From: Ralstonia sp. UBA689
Lineage (GTDB): Bacteria; Pseudomonadota; Gammaproteobacteria; Burkholderiales; Burkholderiaceae
NCBI RefSeq assembly: GCF_002298975.1
Contig: NZ_DBMV01000011.1
Location: 124,001-188,000 of the forward strand
Length of the DNA stretch: 64,000 bases
Direction: 5' to 3'
Shown here: piece after piece, positions 17,381 through 25,232 of the stretch
How the letters are laid out: every line of letters begins with the position of its first letter
How positions within the stretch are numbered: the stretch's first letter is position 1
Translations under genes and position numbers: made by a program
Notes under the pieces: model-generated
Told to the model about the DNA's origin: nothing
The model's database searches: none
The model's input: only the letters and a program-made list of their open reading frames with translations

Positions 17381-19990
17381 ATGGGCCGTCGAGAGTTATC
17401 GTTTGCCACCCGAACCGTCACCGTCTCCGGTGCTGGATTGCCCGAGGTCATGGGCCAACCCGCCCTGGCGTTCTCCAAGCTATCCGGCGCCGAGCACCTG
17501 TGCGAGCTGTTCGAGTATCAACTCGAACTCAAGACGCCAGACGACCGCAATGTACTTTACGGGCCCGGCGCTAATCTCGATACCAACGCACTACGCGGTC
17601 GGGAACTCACCGTCACCATTGCGCTGGATGGCAACGGCACGGGACTTGGTGGCGGCATCGGCGCCGGTAAGCGCGAGATCACGGGACTGGTCACCGACAT
17701 CGTTGGCCCCATCCCCGTAAGCCAGGGTCGACAGATCAAATACCGCCTCACCCTACGCCCTTGGCTCTGGCTGGCGACGCTGAACCGCGATACCCGCATC
17801 TTTCAACAACAGACCGTGGTCGAGATTCTCGACACCCTGCTCGCCGATTACACCTTCCCCGCTGAACGCCGCCTGGATGTCGCCCGCTACCCCAGGCGCG
17901 AGTACCAAGTCCAATATAACGAGAGCGACTTCGAGTTCTTCCAGCGCCTAACCCAGGAATGGGGCATCTCCTGGCACATCGAACACAGCGCTGGCAAGCA
18001 TCGCCTGATCCTCACCGATGGCAATGGCGCGTTTGCGCCGTTCGCCAGCCACGCATATCAAACGATCCGCTGGCAACCGTCCTCTGATCGCATCGACGAA
18101 GAACACCTGCACACCTTCGAGTTGCACGACCGCGTTGTCTCCGGCCAATGGAGCAGCACCGACTACGACTTCGTCAAGCCAACGGCAGACCTGACCGTCC
18201 GCGCCTCCGATCCGCTCGACACCGCCCACGCCGATGCCGAAGTGCGCGAATGGCCCGGCGACCACGGCCAGCCCGCCACCGGCAACGACCCGTGGGCCGA
18301 AGGCAATCAGATCGCCCGCCTGCGAATAGAAGCCCTGCGCCAGCACGGCCGACGAGCCAGCGGCGCTGGCAACGTTCGGGCCATGGTGCCGGGTTGCACA
18401 TTCAAGCTGACGCACTTCTTGCAAGACCAAGCCAATCGGGAGTACCTGATCCTCGACACGCGGCTTCTGATTGAGGACGTGCCCGAAGCATCAGGGGGTG
18501 GTCGACCGTGGCACTGCGAAGTCAGCTTCACCGCGCAGCCCAGCAACGAACTCTTCCGCCCCGACCGCACGCAACCCAAACCACACACCACGGGGCCGCA
18601 GACGGCCACAGTGGTTGGCCCGGAAAACCAGGAAAGCTGGACCGACGAATACGGCCGCGTCCGCCTGCAGTTCCACTGGGACCGCATCGGCAAACGAAAC
18701 GCCAACAGTTCCTGCTGGGTACGAGTGTCCTCTCCATGGCAAGGCGAGCGCTTTGGGGCCATTCAGATTCCGCGTATCGGCCAGGAAGTCATCGTCGATT
18801 TCCTCAATGGCGATCCGGATTGCCCCATCGTGACTGGCCGTGTCCCGAACCGGAACAATATGCCCCAGTGGCCGATGCCGGGGCATCACGCACTGTCCGG
18901 CTTCGTCAGCAAAGAACTGCACGGGGGCAGCACCAACACCTTCGTGCAGGACGACACGCAGGGGCAAATTCAGACGCAACTGCAAAGCGATCACCAGAAC
19001 TCCAGCCTCAGCCTGGGCTTTATCACCCGTATCCTGCGCGGCATCGGGCGCCAGGAGAAACGCGGCGAAGGGTTCGAACTGCGCACAGACGGGCACGGCG
19101 CCGTGCGCGGCGGCGATGGCCTGCTGATCAGCACCGAAGCCCGGCCCGATGCCAAAGAGCACCACAAGGACATGGGCGAAACGGTCAACCGACTGCATCA
19201 GGCCCAGCATGCTCACGACACCACCGGCCAACTCGCGCAGCATCACAAGGCGCAAGATGCCGAACAACGAGACGTCGCCCAGGCGCTTAAAGCACAGAAT
19301 GACGAAATTCGTGGCCCCGGCGAGGCTCACGGTGAACTGAGTGCGCCACACCTTGTGCTGGCATCGCCCGCCGGCATGGCCGCGACCTCCGCCCAATCCA
19401 CCCAGTTGCACAGCGGCGCGCATCTGGCCGTGACCACGGGCAAGCACGCATCCTTCGTCAGCAATGGCGGGTTCTTTGCCAGCGCTGCGCGCCGCATAGC
19501 ACTCTTCGCGCACAGTCTTGGCATCAAGCTCGTTGCTGCCACCGATCACATCGTGCTCGAAGCGCAGGACGGTGACATCAAAGGCATCGCCCGCCGCAAG
19601 ATCCATCTCCGCTCGCTGGGCGAAATCGTGTTGGAGGCCGATCAAGGCATCTTGTTCAAGGTCGGGCAAACCTACCTGCGTTTGACGCCTCAGCAGATCG
19701 TTGAGGGCATGAACGGGAAGAAGCAAATTCATGCCGGCTCATACAGCGTCACAGGCCCTGATGGCATGAGCCTCGGCGCTGTTTCACTGCCACATAGCGA
19801 TTTCGACCAAGAAGTCTATCTGCACCTACCCGACGGCTCCCCGGCTGCCAACCGCAAATTCCGCATAACGCATGCCGACGGCAGCCTGATCGAAGGCGTG
19901 ACCGGCTCCGATGGCTTGACCAAGCTGCATCGAAGCCAGAGCGCGGAAAACCTCCAAATTCAGATTCTGGACCTGCTGCATGGAAATTGA
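17381..19990 (+). CDS. vgrG: T6SS spike protein VgrG with DUF2345 and C-terminal TTR-like extension
   Basis: An 869-residue protein. Residues 1-370 are the gp27-like Phage_GPD region (RIFQQQTVVEILDTLLADY, YNESDFEFFQRLTQEWGISW). Residues 400-520 are the gp5-like OB fold (ESWTDEYGRVRLQFHWDR near 420; SSPWQGERFGAIQIPRIGQE). Then come a coiled, His/Gln-rich linker (about 590-650), a DUF2345 beta-helix (about 660-800) and a final region of about 65 residues with a transthyretin-like look (VYLHLPDGSPAANRKFRI). Such tails dock cargo lipases in other T6SS systems. It overlaps the lipase gene by 11 bp, so the cargo is translationally coupled. No T6SS sheath or baseplate genes are in the window: an orphan vgrG module. 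Confidence 0.96.
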   Translation: MGRRELSFATRTVTVSGAGLPEVMGQPALAFSKLSGAEHLCELFEYQLELKTPDDRNVLYGPGANLDTNALRGRELTVTIALDGNGTGLGGGIGAGKREITGLVTDIVGPIPVSQGRQIKYRLTLRPWLWLATLNRDTRIFQQQTVVEILDTLLADYTFPAERRLDVARYPRREYQVQYNESDFEFFQRLTQEWGISWHIEHSAGKHRLILTDGNGAFAPFASHAYQTIRWQPSSDRIDEEHLHTFELHDRVVSGQWSSTDYDFVKPTADLTVRASDPLDTAHADAEVREWPGDHGQPATGNDPWAEGNQIARLRIEALRQHGRRASGAGNVRAMVPGCTFKLTHFLQDQANREYLILDTRLLIEDVPEASGGGRPWHCEVSFTAQPSNELFRPDRTQPKPHTTGPQTATVVGPENQESWTDEYGRVRLQFHWDRIGKRNANSSCWVRVSSPWQGERFGAIQIPRIGQEVIVDFLNGDPDCPIVTGRVPNRNNMPQWPMPGHHALSGFVSKELHGGSTNTFVQDDTQGQIQTQLQSDHQNSSLSLGFITRILRGIGRQEKRGEGFELRTDGHGAVRGGDGLLISTEARPDAKEHHKDMGETVNRLHQAQHAHDTTGQLAQHHKAQDAEQRDVAQALKAQNDEIRGPGEAHGELSAPHLVLASPAGMAATSAQSTQLHSGAHLAVTTGKHASFVSNGGFFASAARRIALFAHSLGIKLVAATDHIVLEAQDGDIKGIARRKIHLRSLGEIVLEADQGILFKVGQTYLRLTPQQIVEGMNGKKQIHAGSYSVTGPDGMSLGAVSLPHSDFDQEVYLHLPDGSPAANRKFRITHADGSLIEGVTGSDGLTKLHRSQSAENLQIQILDLLHGN

Positions 19991-21866
19991 TCGTATCCAC
20001 CTGCCCCTCGGGGAAGAAATCGGCGGGCATGCCGGCGCTACCATTGCCCTCACGCCGTCGATTGACAAGGTGCGCGTCAGCCTGCCTGTGCCCCCGACCA
20101 AAGTGATCCCCATCATCTTTCTGCCGGGCGTCATGGGGACCAACCTGCGCATGAGCCGCCAGCGGCAAGCGTTCCTCAAGCAGACAGACAACACGGCGTG
20201 GCGACCGGATGATTTGGGCCCTGGCGGGCTATTCGGCGGTGACACCCTCCAAGCACAGTACCTCACGCCAAATCAGCGGCAGCTCATGTTCGATCCGGAT
20301 GAGGTCGAAGTTGACCGCTACGAGATCACGGAAGACGCGGGCAAATTCGACCTGACCGGCGAGAGAACCCAAGATTCCGACGCGCGTCATCAGGATGTAC
20401 CAAACGGACTCCCTGATATTGGCTTGCTAATGAGCGCGCCATTGCCACCGGCCGCCGAACAATGGAAAGCCAAACGCGGCAAGCATGAATCCACCGCCGC
20501 GCAGAAGGCCCGGTGGCGTGGCTGGAGCGAAGTGCTGTTTCGCTCATCGTATGGCGAGGTCATCAAGTTGATGGAGGAGCGCTTGAACGACATGGCATAC
20601 CCAACAATTGGTGGCATCACAATGGTGAGCCCACGTTGGCGTAAGGAAGGCACTAGCCCCAGCAGGCAGGTATTGGACATCAATCCTTCCGAGTGGGGCG
20701 GCGCGGGCGACGCTCTAACTGACGCAGACATTCTGCGTGTGGCCAACTGCTGGTATCCGGTCTATGCAATGGGCTACAACTACCTGCAAAGCAATGGCAC
20801 GTCCGCGAAGAAAATAGCCATGCGCATTACCGACATCATCGAGATGTACAAGGCCAATGGGCGGCAATGCGAGAAAGTCATCGTCGTCACCCACTCGATG
20901 GGTGGGCTTGTGACACGTGCGCTGCTGCATCCGGAGTATGGAAACATCAAGGACAAGATCCTCGGCGTCTACCACAGCGTACAGCCTGCGCTTGGTTCGG
21001 CGGCAGCCTACAAGCGGGTGCGCACGGGGTTCGATGCCGCATCTACACTCGATGTGAAGGGGCGGGTTGCCCGCAATATCATGGGCAAGTCTGGCAAGGA
21101 TGTGACCGCGGTCTTTGCCAATGCCCCGGGGCCGCTGGAGTTGCTGCCGATCGCCTCGTACCCGCGTGGCTGGCTGCGCGTGAAAGCCGCCCACGATGAC
21201 CGGCTCGCAATGGCACTGCCCGCCACCTCTGATGAACCATTGAAGGCGTATCACGAAGAGATGCGCCTGCATCAGTCGCTGGGCGTGAAGAAGCCGACAC
21301 CTCCTGCGGTCGTGGGGGAGCCGGTTTATGACATCTACGGGCGGAACCCCAAGGAGTGGTGGCGGTTGCTCAATCCGGAGTGGATTAATCCAGCTGGTAA
21401 GCGAGTGGAGGACTACAAAGATGCGTACTCGCAGGCCAGAGAGAGAATTGCTGACGCTCAGGATTTTCACAAGAACATCAAGGGGTTGTACCACCGCACA
21501 ACCTACGCAAGCTACGGTACGGACACTTCGCAAAAAACCTATGGCAGCGTAACTTGGCGGGCGGATACGTCCGATCTCTCGCCTCATGGTGATCCCCTCA
21601 AATGGACCATCGAGAGCGAGGATGCCGAGGGCGAAATCGTAGTGCGCACACAAGGCAACAAGTTGCTGACCCTGAAACTAGCGCCTGCGGAAGAAGCCGG
21701 CGACCAGACGGTGCCGGCCAAGGCTTCCGCCGAGGCTGTGGGCGGCGTGCACTTCCAGCAGACCGGCTACGACCATCAGAAGAGCTATATGGACGACAAG
21801 GTACTGGCTAGCCTCCTGTATTCGATCGTCAAGATAGCCAACACTGCCGCCTGGTGGGACAAATGA
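19980..21866 (+). CDS. Type VI lipase effector (Tle4-like alpha/beta hydrolase)
   Basis: A 628-residue protein without a signal peptide, encoded directly behind VgrG. The alpha/beta-hydrolase start is IIFLPGVMGTNLR near residue 45 (the oxyanion region typical of LCAT/PGAP1-like lipases). Nucleophile Ser306 is in VVTHSMGGLVTRALL, an acid candidate is Asp575 in GDQTVP, and the catalytic His candidates are His591 or His599 (GYDHQKSY). The long insertion between the oxyanion loop and the nucleophile elbow is typical of Tle effectors. It is predicted to hydrolyse phospholipids in a target cell's envelope after VgrG-mediated delivery. The Tle4 assignment comes from the Tli4-like partner and the vgrG-lipase-immunity-PAAR order. 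Confidence 0.87.
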   Translation: MEIDRIHLPLGEEIGGHAGATIALTPSIDKVRVSLPVPPTKVIPIIFLPGVMGTNLRMSRQRQAFLKQTDNTAWRPDDLGPGGLFGGDTLQAQYLTPNQRQLMFDPDEVEVDRYEITEDAGKFDLTGERTQDSDARHQDVPNGLPDIGLLMSAPLPPAAEQWKAKRGKHESTAAQKARWRGWSEVLFRSSYGEVIKLMEERLNDMAYPTIGGITMVSPRWRKEGTSPSRQVLDINPSEWGGAGDALTDADILRVANCWYPVYAMGYNYLQSNGTSAKKIAMRITDIIEMYKANGRQCEKVIVVTHSMGGLVTRALLHPEYGNIKDKILGVYHSVQPALGSAAAYKRVRTGFDAASTLDVKGRVARNIMGKSGKDVTAVFANAPGPLELLPIASYPRGWLRVKAAHDDRLAMALPATSDEPLKAYHEEMRLHQSLGVKKPTPPAVVGEPVYDIYGRNPKEWWRLLNPEWINPAGKRVEDYKDAYSQARERIADAQDFHKNIKGLYHRTTYASYGTDTSQKTYGSVTWRADTSDLSPHGDPLKWTIESEDAEGEIVVRTQGNKLLTLKLAPAEEAGDQTVPAKASAEAVGGVHFQQTGYDHQKSYMDDKVLASLLYSIVKIANTAAWWDK

Positions 21867-23083
21867 ATCGTCGTGGTTTTTCAATCATCCTGGGTAGCCT
21901 GATGCTGGCGGGCTACGCATCGACAGCCTTTGCGGAGAAAGAAATGTCGGAACCCGTTGTCATGTCGCCGCGCTTGCAAAAGCTGTTTGCCAAGACCAAG
22001 CAGGTGTGCTTTGGACGCTATGTGATGGAGGTGCCGGCAGAAGCGGAACTGCTTTGGGGCTTCCAGGAGTTTCCGGGGAAGATCATTACCCACGTTGGGG
22101 AAGCCAAGCAACTGAAGGCTATGGCGGAAGCCTATCGGACCAAAATTCTTGCGGAAAACAAGACAGCCGAGATTACGTTTTTCGGTCCAGGGAGCACCAG
22201 CAATAGCATTCAGGTGCGCTATTTCCGAAGCAAGAATGCCAAGCAATTTGGCAATGAAGGAGGGTGGTCATTTGTCGCTGCGGGCCCCCATCTTTTTGAG
22301 TGGTCGGGAGCGCGTACGATTGCAGAATGGATTCCAAAACTGCGAGCACGTGACAGCGCAGAGATCCCCACAGCCCCCGGCGTCTGCATCGATCATGGCT
22401 TCATTGCCGATGCTGCCGGCAGCGATCAGGAAATCTTCGGTGCAGGCATTGACCTGCCGAGCCTTCCGGACGTCAGCTTCTCGATTCTGTCCAACAAAGA
22501 CGCGAGCACTGATGGCGACCCCGGCCTGATCGAACGCCATTACAGCGCGATGGGTAAGGCGACTGTCCCCGGCGTCACGCGTTTGCAATTGGGCAAGCGT
22601 GAAGTCAATGGCTGGAAGGGCGAGCAAGTTCTGTTACGGCGCAACGGAATCGAAAAAGGCGTGTTCGCGCATGAATTCCTGTGGGCCTCCATCGGCAAGA
22701 GTGGCAGCGCACTGAACCCCGCCTCGGTCGACATTCAACTCAACACTGGTGTCAAGGCCAATCGAACGCTCGGCCAGTCCTCTTCCCTCACCGACGAAGA
22801 AGCGCTTGCCCTGTGGAACCGGCTGCAGGACAGCGTACGCTTTCGCGTCAACGCACCGCCTACGCAAACCGGCGCCCCAGTGACGGTGCGCTCGGGTGAA
22901 CCCACGCCCTTGGATGGCATGTGGCGCCCCTCACTGCCCCCTGAGCATCCGATGGCTGCATGGGTGGCCAGCCAATCAAGCGTGCGCTGGTACAAGGGGC
23001 GGTCGATGATTCGCGCCGGGTTACCACTGCCGCAAGACGAAGCTCTGGTCGTGTGGACGTGGATGGGTGAGAGCAACACATAA
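21863..23083 (+). CDS. Tli4-like T6SS immunity protein, secreted
   Basis: A 406-residue protein whose ATG overlaps the lipase stop codon (ATGA), ensuring co-production with the toxin. An N-terminal signal peptide ends at STAFA-EKE (about residue 24), placing it in the periplasm where a Tle lipase would act. The mature start carries a CFGRYVMEVPAEAEL segment characteristic of Tli4-type proteins. Two half-domains are suggested by the break near residue 190 (CIDHGFIADA). It should bind and neutralise the upstream lipase. Base composition is less GC-rich than the surrounding chromosome, consistent with transfer of the effector/immunity pair. Confidence 0.82.
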   Translation: MNRRGFSIILGSLMLAGYASTAFAEKEMSEPVVMSPRLQKLFAKTKQVCFGRYVMEVPAEAELLWGFQEFPGKIITHVGEAKQLKAMAEAYRTKILAENKTAEITFFGPGSTSNSIQVRYFRSKNAKQFGNEGGWSFVAAGPHLFEWSGARTIAEWIPKLRARDSAEIPTAPGVCIDHGFIADAAGSDQEIFGAGIDLPSLPDVSFSILSNKDASTDGDPGLIERHYSAMGKATVPGVTRLQLGKREVNGWKGEQVLLRRNGIEKGVFAHEFLWASIGKSGSALNPASVDIQLNTGVKANRTLGQSSSLTDEEALALWNRLQDSVRFRVNAPPTQTGAPVTVRSGEPTPLDGMWRPSLPPEHPMAAWVASQSSVRWYKGRSMIRAGLPLPQDEALVVWTWMGESNT

Positions 23084-23124
23084 GTGCCCGTTACATCATT
23101 GCAGTTGATAGCCCTATTTGAACG

Positions 23125-23424
23125 ATGGATCTCTTGTACACCACGCTATTTCTAGCTCTGGCGATTCTTATACTGATACTGATAGGCCGCGCTATCGCTA
23201 CCGCCGTGTCCAACTCTGACAACCGTTACATCGCATCAATCATGGGGCCATTCTGCGGCGCGGCCGTGCCTGCCATCTGGTTCCATGATGCTGCAGCGGG
23301 AGGTTTTTTGGATTTTTCCTCTGCATGGCCCTTTGTGTATGCAATTTTCTTCTTGCCTACGGCTGGATCAGCAATCGTATTCAGTTGGTTGATCCAACGA
23401 CGCACCAGGAAGAGCCGAGGTTGA
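23125..23424 (+). CDS. Small three-helix membrane protein in the T6SS module
   Basis: A 99-residue protein with hydrophobic helices at about 5-25 (LFLALAILILILIG), 37-55 and 65-88, and a basic C-terminal tail (RRTRKSRG). I do not recognise a family. It lies between the immunity and PAAR genes on the same strand and is less GC-rich than the flanking chromosome. Possible roles are a second, membrane-located immunity factor or an adaptor; neither can be shown from sequence. The ribosome binding site is weak, so the start is uncertain. Confidence 0.6.
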   Translation: MDLLYTTLFLALAILILILIGRAIATAVSNSDNRYIASIMGPFCGAAVPAIWFHDAAAGGFLDFSSAWPFVYAIFFLPTAGSAIVFSWLIQRRTRKSRG

Positions 23425-23459
23425 CCATCCGAACATGACGACAAAATCCTGAAAGACAC

Positions 23460-23726
23460 ATGCGCGCTGAAATCGTCTGCGTAGGCGACCCAACCGACCA
23501 CGGTGGTGTAGTGCTGAGCAGAATCCCCGGCACCGACCTGTATGGCCGTCCGATGACTGGCATCGGCAACATGGTCATGTGCCCCAAGTGCGATGGTCCG
23601 TTCCCGATCGTCGAGGGTGCCGCCAACTATGAAATCAACGGCGTGAAGGTCGCGCTGCGCGGCATGAAGACCGCCTGCGGCGCGGTGCTGATCGCCAGCG
23701 ACTCACGCACGCAAGTGAGCGGCTAA
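23460..23726 (+). CDS. PAAR-domain protein (T6SS spike tip)
   Basis: An 88-residue stand-alone PAAR protein: CVGDPTDHGGVVLS at the N-terminus, then CPKCDGPFPIVEGA and the closing TACGAVLIAS. Two His/Cys-rich turns supply the zinc ligands that sharpen the spike. It caps the VgrG trimer and has no C-terminal toxin. It is co-oriented with vgrG and separated from it by the lipase/immunity pair. A decayed gene begins 4 nt after its stop. Confidence 0.9.
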   Translation: MRAEIVCVGDPTDHGGVVLSRIPGTDLYGRPMTGIGNMVMCPKCDGPFPIVEGAANYEINGVKVALRGMKTACGAVLIASDSRTQVSG

Positions 23727-23729
23727 CGC

Positions 23730-24132
23730 ATGACCACGCCGTCTTAACCGACTCCCTCGTCACCGCAAGACGCCGTTCATATCCAGAGCGGCTGGCGCGC
23801 GAACGGCCCCGATGGCGGTTACACCGTCCGTGCCAAGAGCGGCGCAACGATACGCCAGCTACCTGACGGCAACATCGAAGGTCAATTGCCATTGATCCTC
23901 ATGATGACCGTGGCGGATATCTCCCAAATCACGCAGCACGATATTGCCCACGTGTACGACACAGCCTCCCACACGCTGCATTTCGTGGGCGGTGGCACGC
24001 TGTCCTACATGCATGCCCGCAATGGCAGTGGCTATGAAATTTCAGGCCACAGAATCGACTTGCACGTGTTTGCTCAAGGGGGGCGTCATTATCTTCGGGA
24101 CCGCAACGGATGCTGACGCGCAACTGAGATAG
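23730..24132 (+). pseudogene. Decayed gene behind PAAR (nonsense codon and G-run frameshift)
   Basis: An ATG at 23730, 4 nt after the PAAR stop, opens MTTPS and then meets TAA (23745-23747). The same frame then continues for more than 110 codons with natural-looking sequence (PTPSSPQDAVHIQSGW, then YTVRAKSGATIRQLPDG), so TAA most likely replaced CAA. Near the end a run of six G (24077-24082) shifts the frame. Dropping one G restores AQGGVIIFGTATDADAQLR and a stop at 24132; as it stands the frame ends at 24116. If a shorter product is made it would start at TTG 23886 or ATG 23901. Family unrecognised; by position probably a PAAR- or effector-associated protein. Confidence 0.6.
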
Positions 24133-24233
24133 AGAAGAGAAAACACAGACCCCTTTATCAGGAGCAACGGCGCCGTCAGAAACGGCAGTGACCTGATGCC
24201 AGCCAAGTGAGACAACGCAATTCGCCTGAAAGC

Positions 24234-24267
24234 AAAACGCCACCGCGTCGTATTACGGTGGCGTTTC
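24234..24267. terminator. Bidirectional hairpin terminator (copy B of the repeated hairpin)
   Basis: A perfect 11-bp stem (24235-24245 with 24256-24266; CGCCACCG/CGGTGGCG core) and a 10-nt loop. Read on the minus strand it is followed by TTTT, suiting termination of the KDG kinase gene that ends at 24299. It also lies downstream of the T6SS module. Confidence 0.8.
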
Positions 24268-24298
24268 GCTTGCGGCAACAAAATCGCGAAATCGGCCT

Positions 24299-25219
24299 TC
24301 AGGCTGCCTGCCTCAACACCGCCCGTACAGCCTCCGCACGTGGAATCGGCGCCACGGCACTGTAGCCAGTCGTCGAAATCGCCGCCGCCACGTTGGCATA
24401 ACGCGCGGCCTCCACCGGCGAATCCCCCGCCACAATGCGTGCGACGAACGAGCCGCCAAAGCAGTCGCCAGCGCCTGTCGCATCGATGGCATTAACGGTA
24501 TGGCGCGGCACCAGCGTACGCGACTCCGGCGTGGCCACGTAGCAGCCTTCCGCGCCCATCTTGAGCGCCACCAGCTTCACGCCCCAGTCGAGCAGCGTGT
24601 CGACAATGCCGTCCCGATCATGGCACTCGAGCAGCACGGTCACGTCGTCCCAACTCGGCAGGCACAGGTCGCAGGTTTGCATGGCCTCGCGCATGACGGC
24701 ACGGGCACGCGCCAGCGGCCACAGGCGCAGGCGCAGGTTGGTATCAAACGAGACCAGCACGCCCGAAGCCTGCGCATGCGCCATCGCCGCCAAACCCGCA
24801 TCGCACGCGGTGTCGCTGATGGCCAGGCTGATGCCCGACAGGTGGAACGCCTTGGCCGCCGCAATCGCCTGCAGCGGCAACTGCGCCGCCTGGAAACGGC
24901 TGGCGGCAGAACCCGCCCGCAAATAGTCGAAATGGTGGCCGCGCGCGTCGTGCGAGACGAAGTACAGGCCGGTCGGAGCCTGCGCATCAGTGTGCACGTA
25001 GGTATGGTCCACGCCTTCGGACTGCCACAGCCCACGCAGTGCCTGGCCGAAGCGGTCGCCGCCCACCGCGCTGATATAGCCGGTGCGCGCACCCTGCCGT
25101 GCCGCGGCAATGCAGAAATTTGACGTGTCGCCGCCGTAGCCGAACGTCCACGATGTGCTGCCGGAGTCCGCTTGGTTGAACTCGATCAGTGCTTCGCCGT
25201 AAGCAAGGATGTCTGCCAT
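24299..25219 (-). CDS. kdgK: 2-keto-3-deoxygluconate kinase (PfkB family)
   Basis: A 306-residue ribokinase-fold sugar kinase. It has the N-terminal GGDTSNFCIAAARQG substrate motif and the C-terminal DATGAGDCFGGSF anion hole with the catalytic Asp near 250. Length and the opening LAYGEALIEF fit KdgK, which phosphorylates 2-keto-3-deoxygluconate (KDG) to KDPG. The assignment is strengthened by the KDPG aldolase gene in the divergent operon. The start has GAGGGG 7 nt upstream. It is co-transcribed behind the DSD-type gene (13-nt gap). Confidence 0.87.
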   Translation of the reverse strand: MADILAYGEALIEFNQADSGSTSWTFGYGGDTSNFCIAAARQGARTGYISAVGGDRFGQALRGLWQSEGVDHTYVHTDAQAPTGLYFVSHDARGHHFDYLRAGSAASRFQAAQLPLQAIAAAKAFHLSGISLAISDTACDAGLAAMAHAQASGVLVSFDTNLRLRLWPLARARAVMREAMQTCDLCLPSWDDVTVLLECHDRDGIVDTLLDWGVKLVALKMGAEGCYVATPESRTLVPRHTVNAIDATGAGDCFGGSFVARIVAGDSPVEAARYANVAAAISTTGYSAVAPIPRAEAVRAVLRQAA

Positions 25220-25232
25220 CGTGGCCCCTCGC

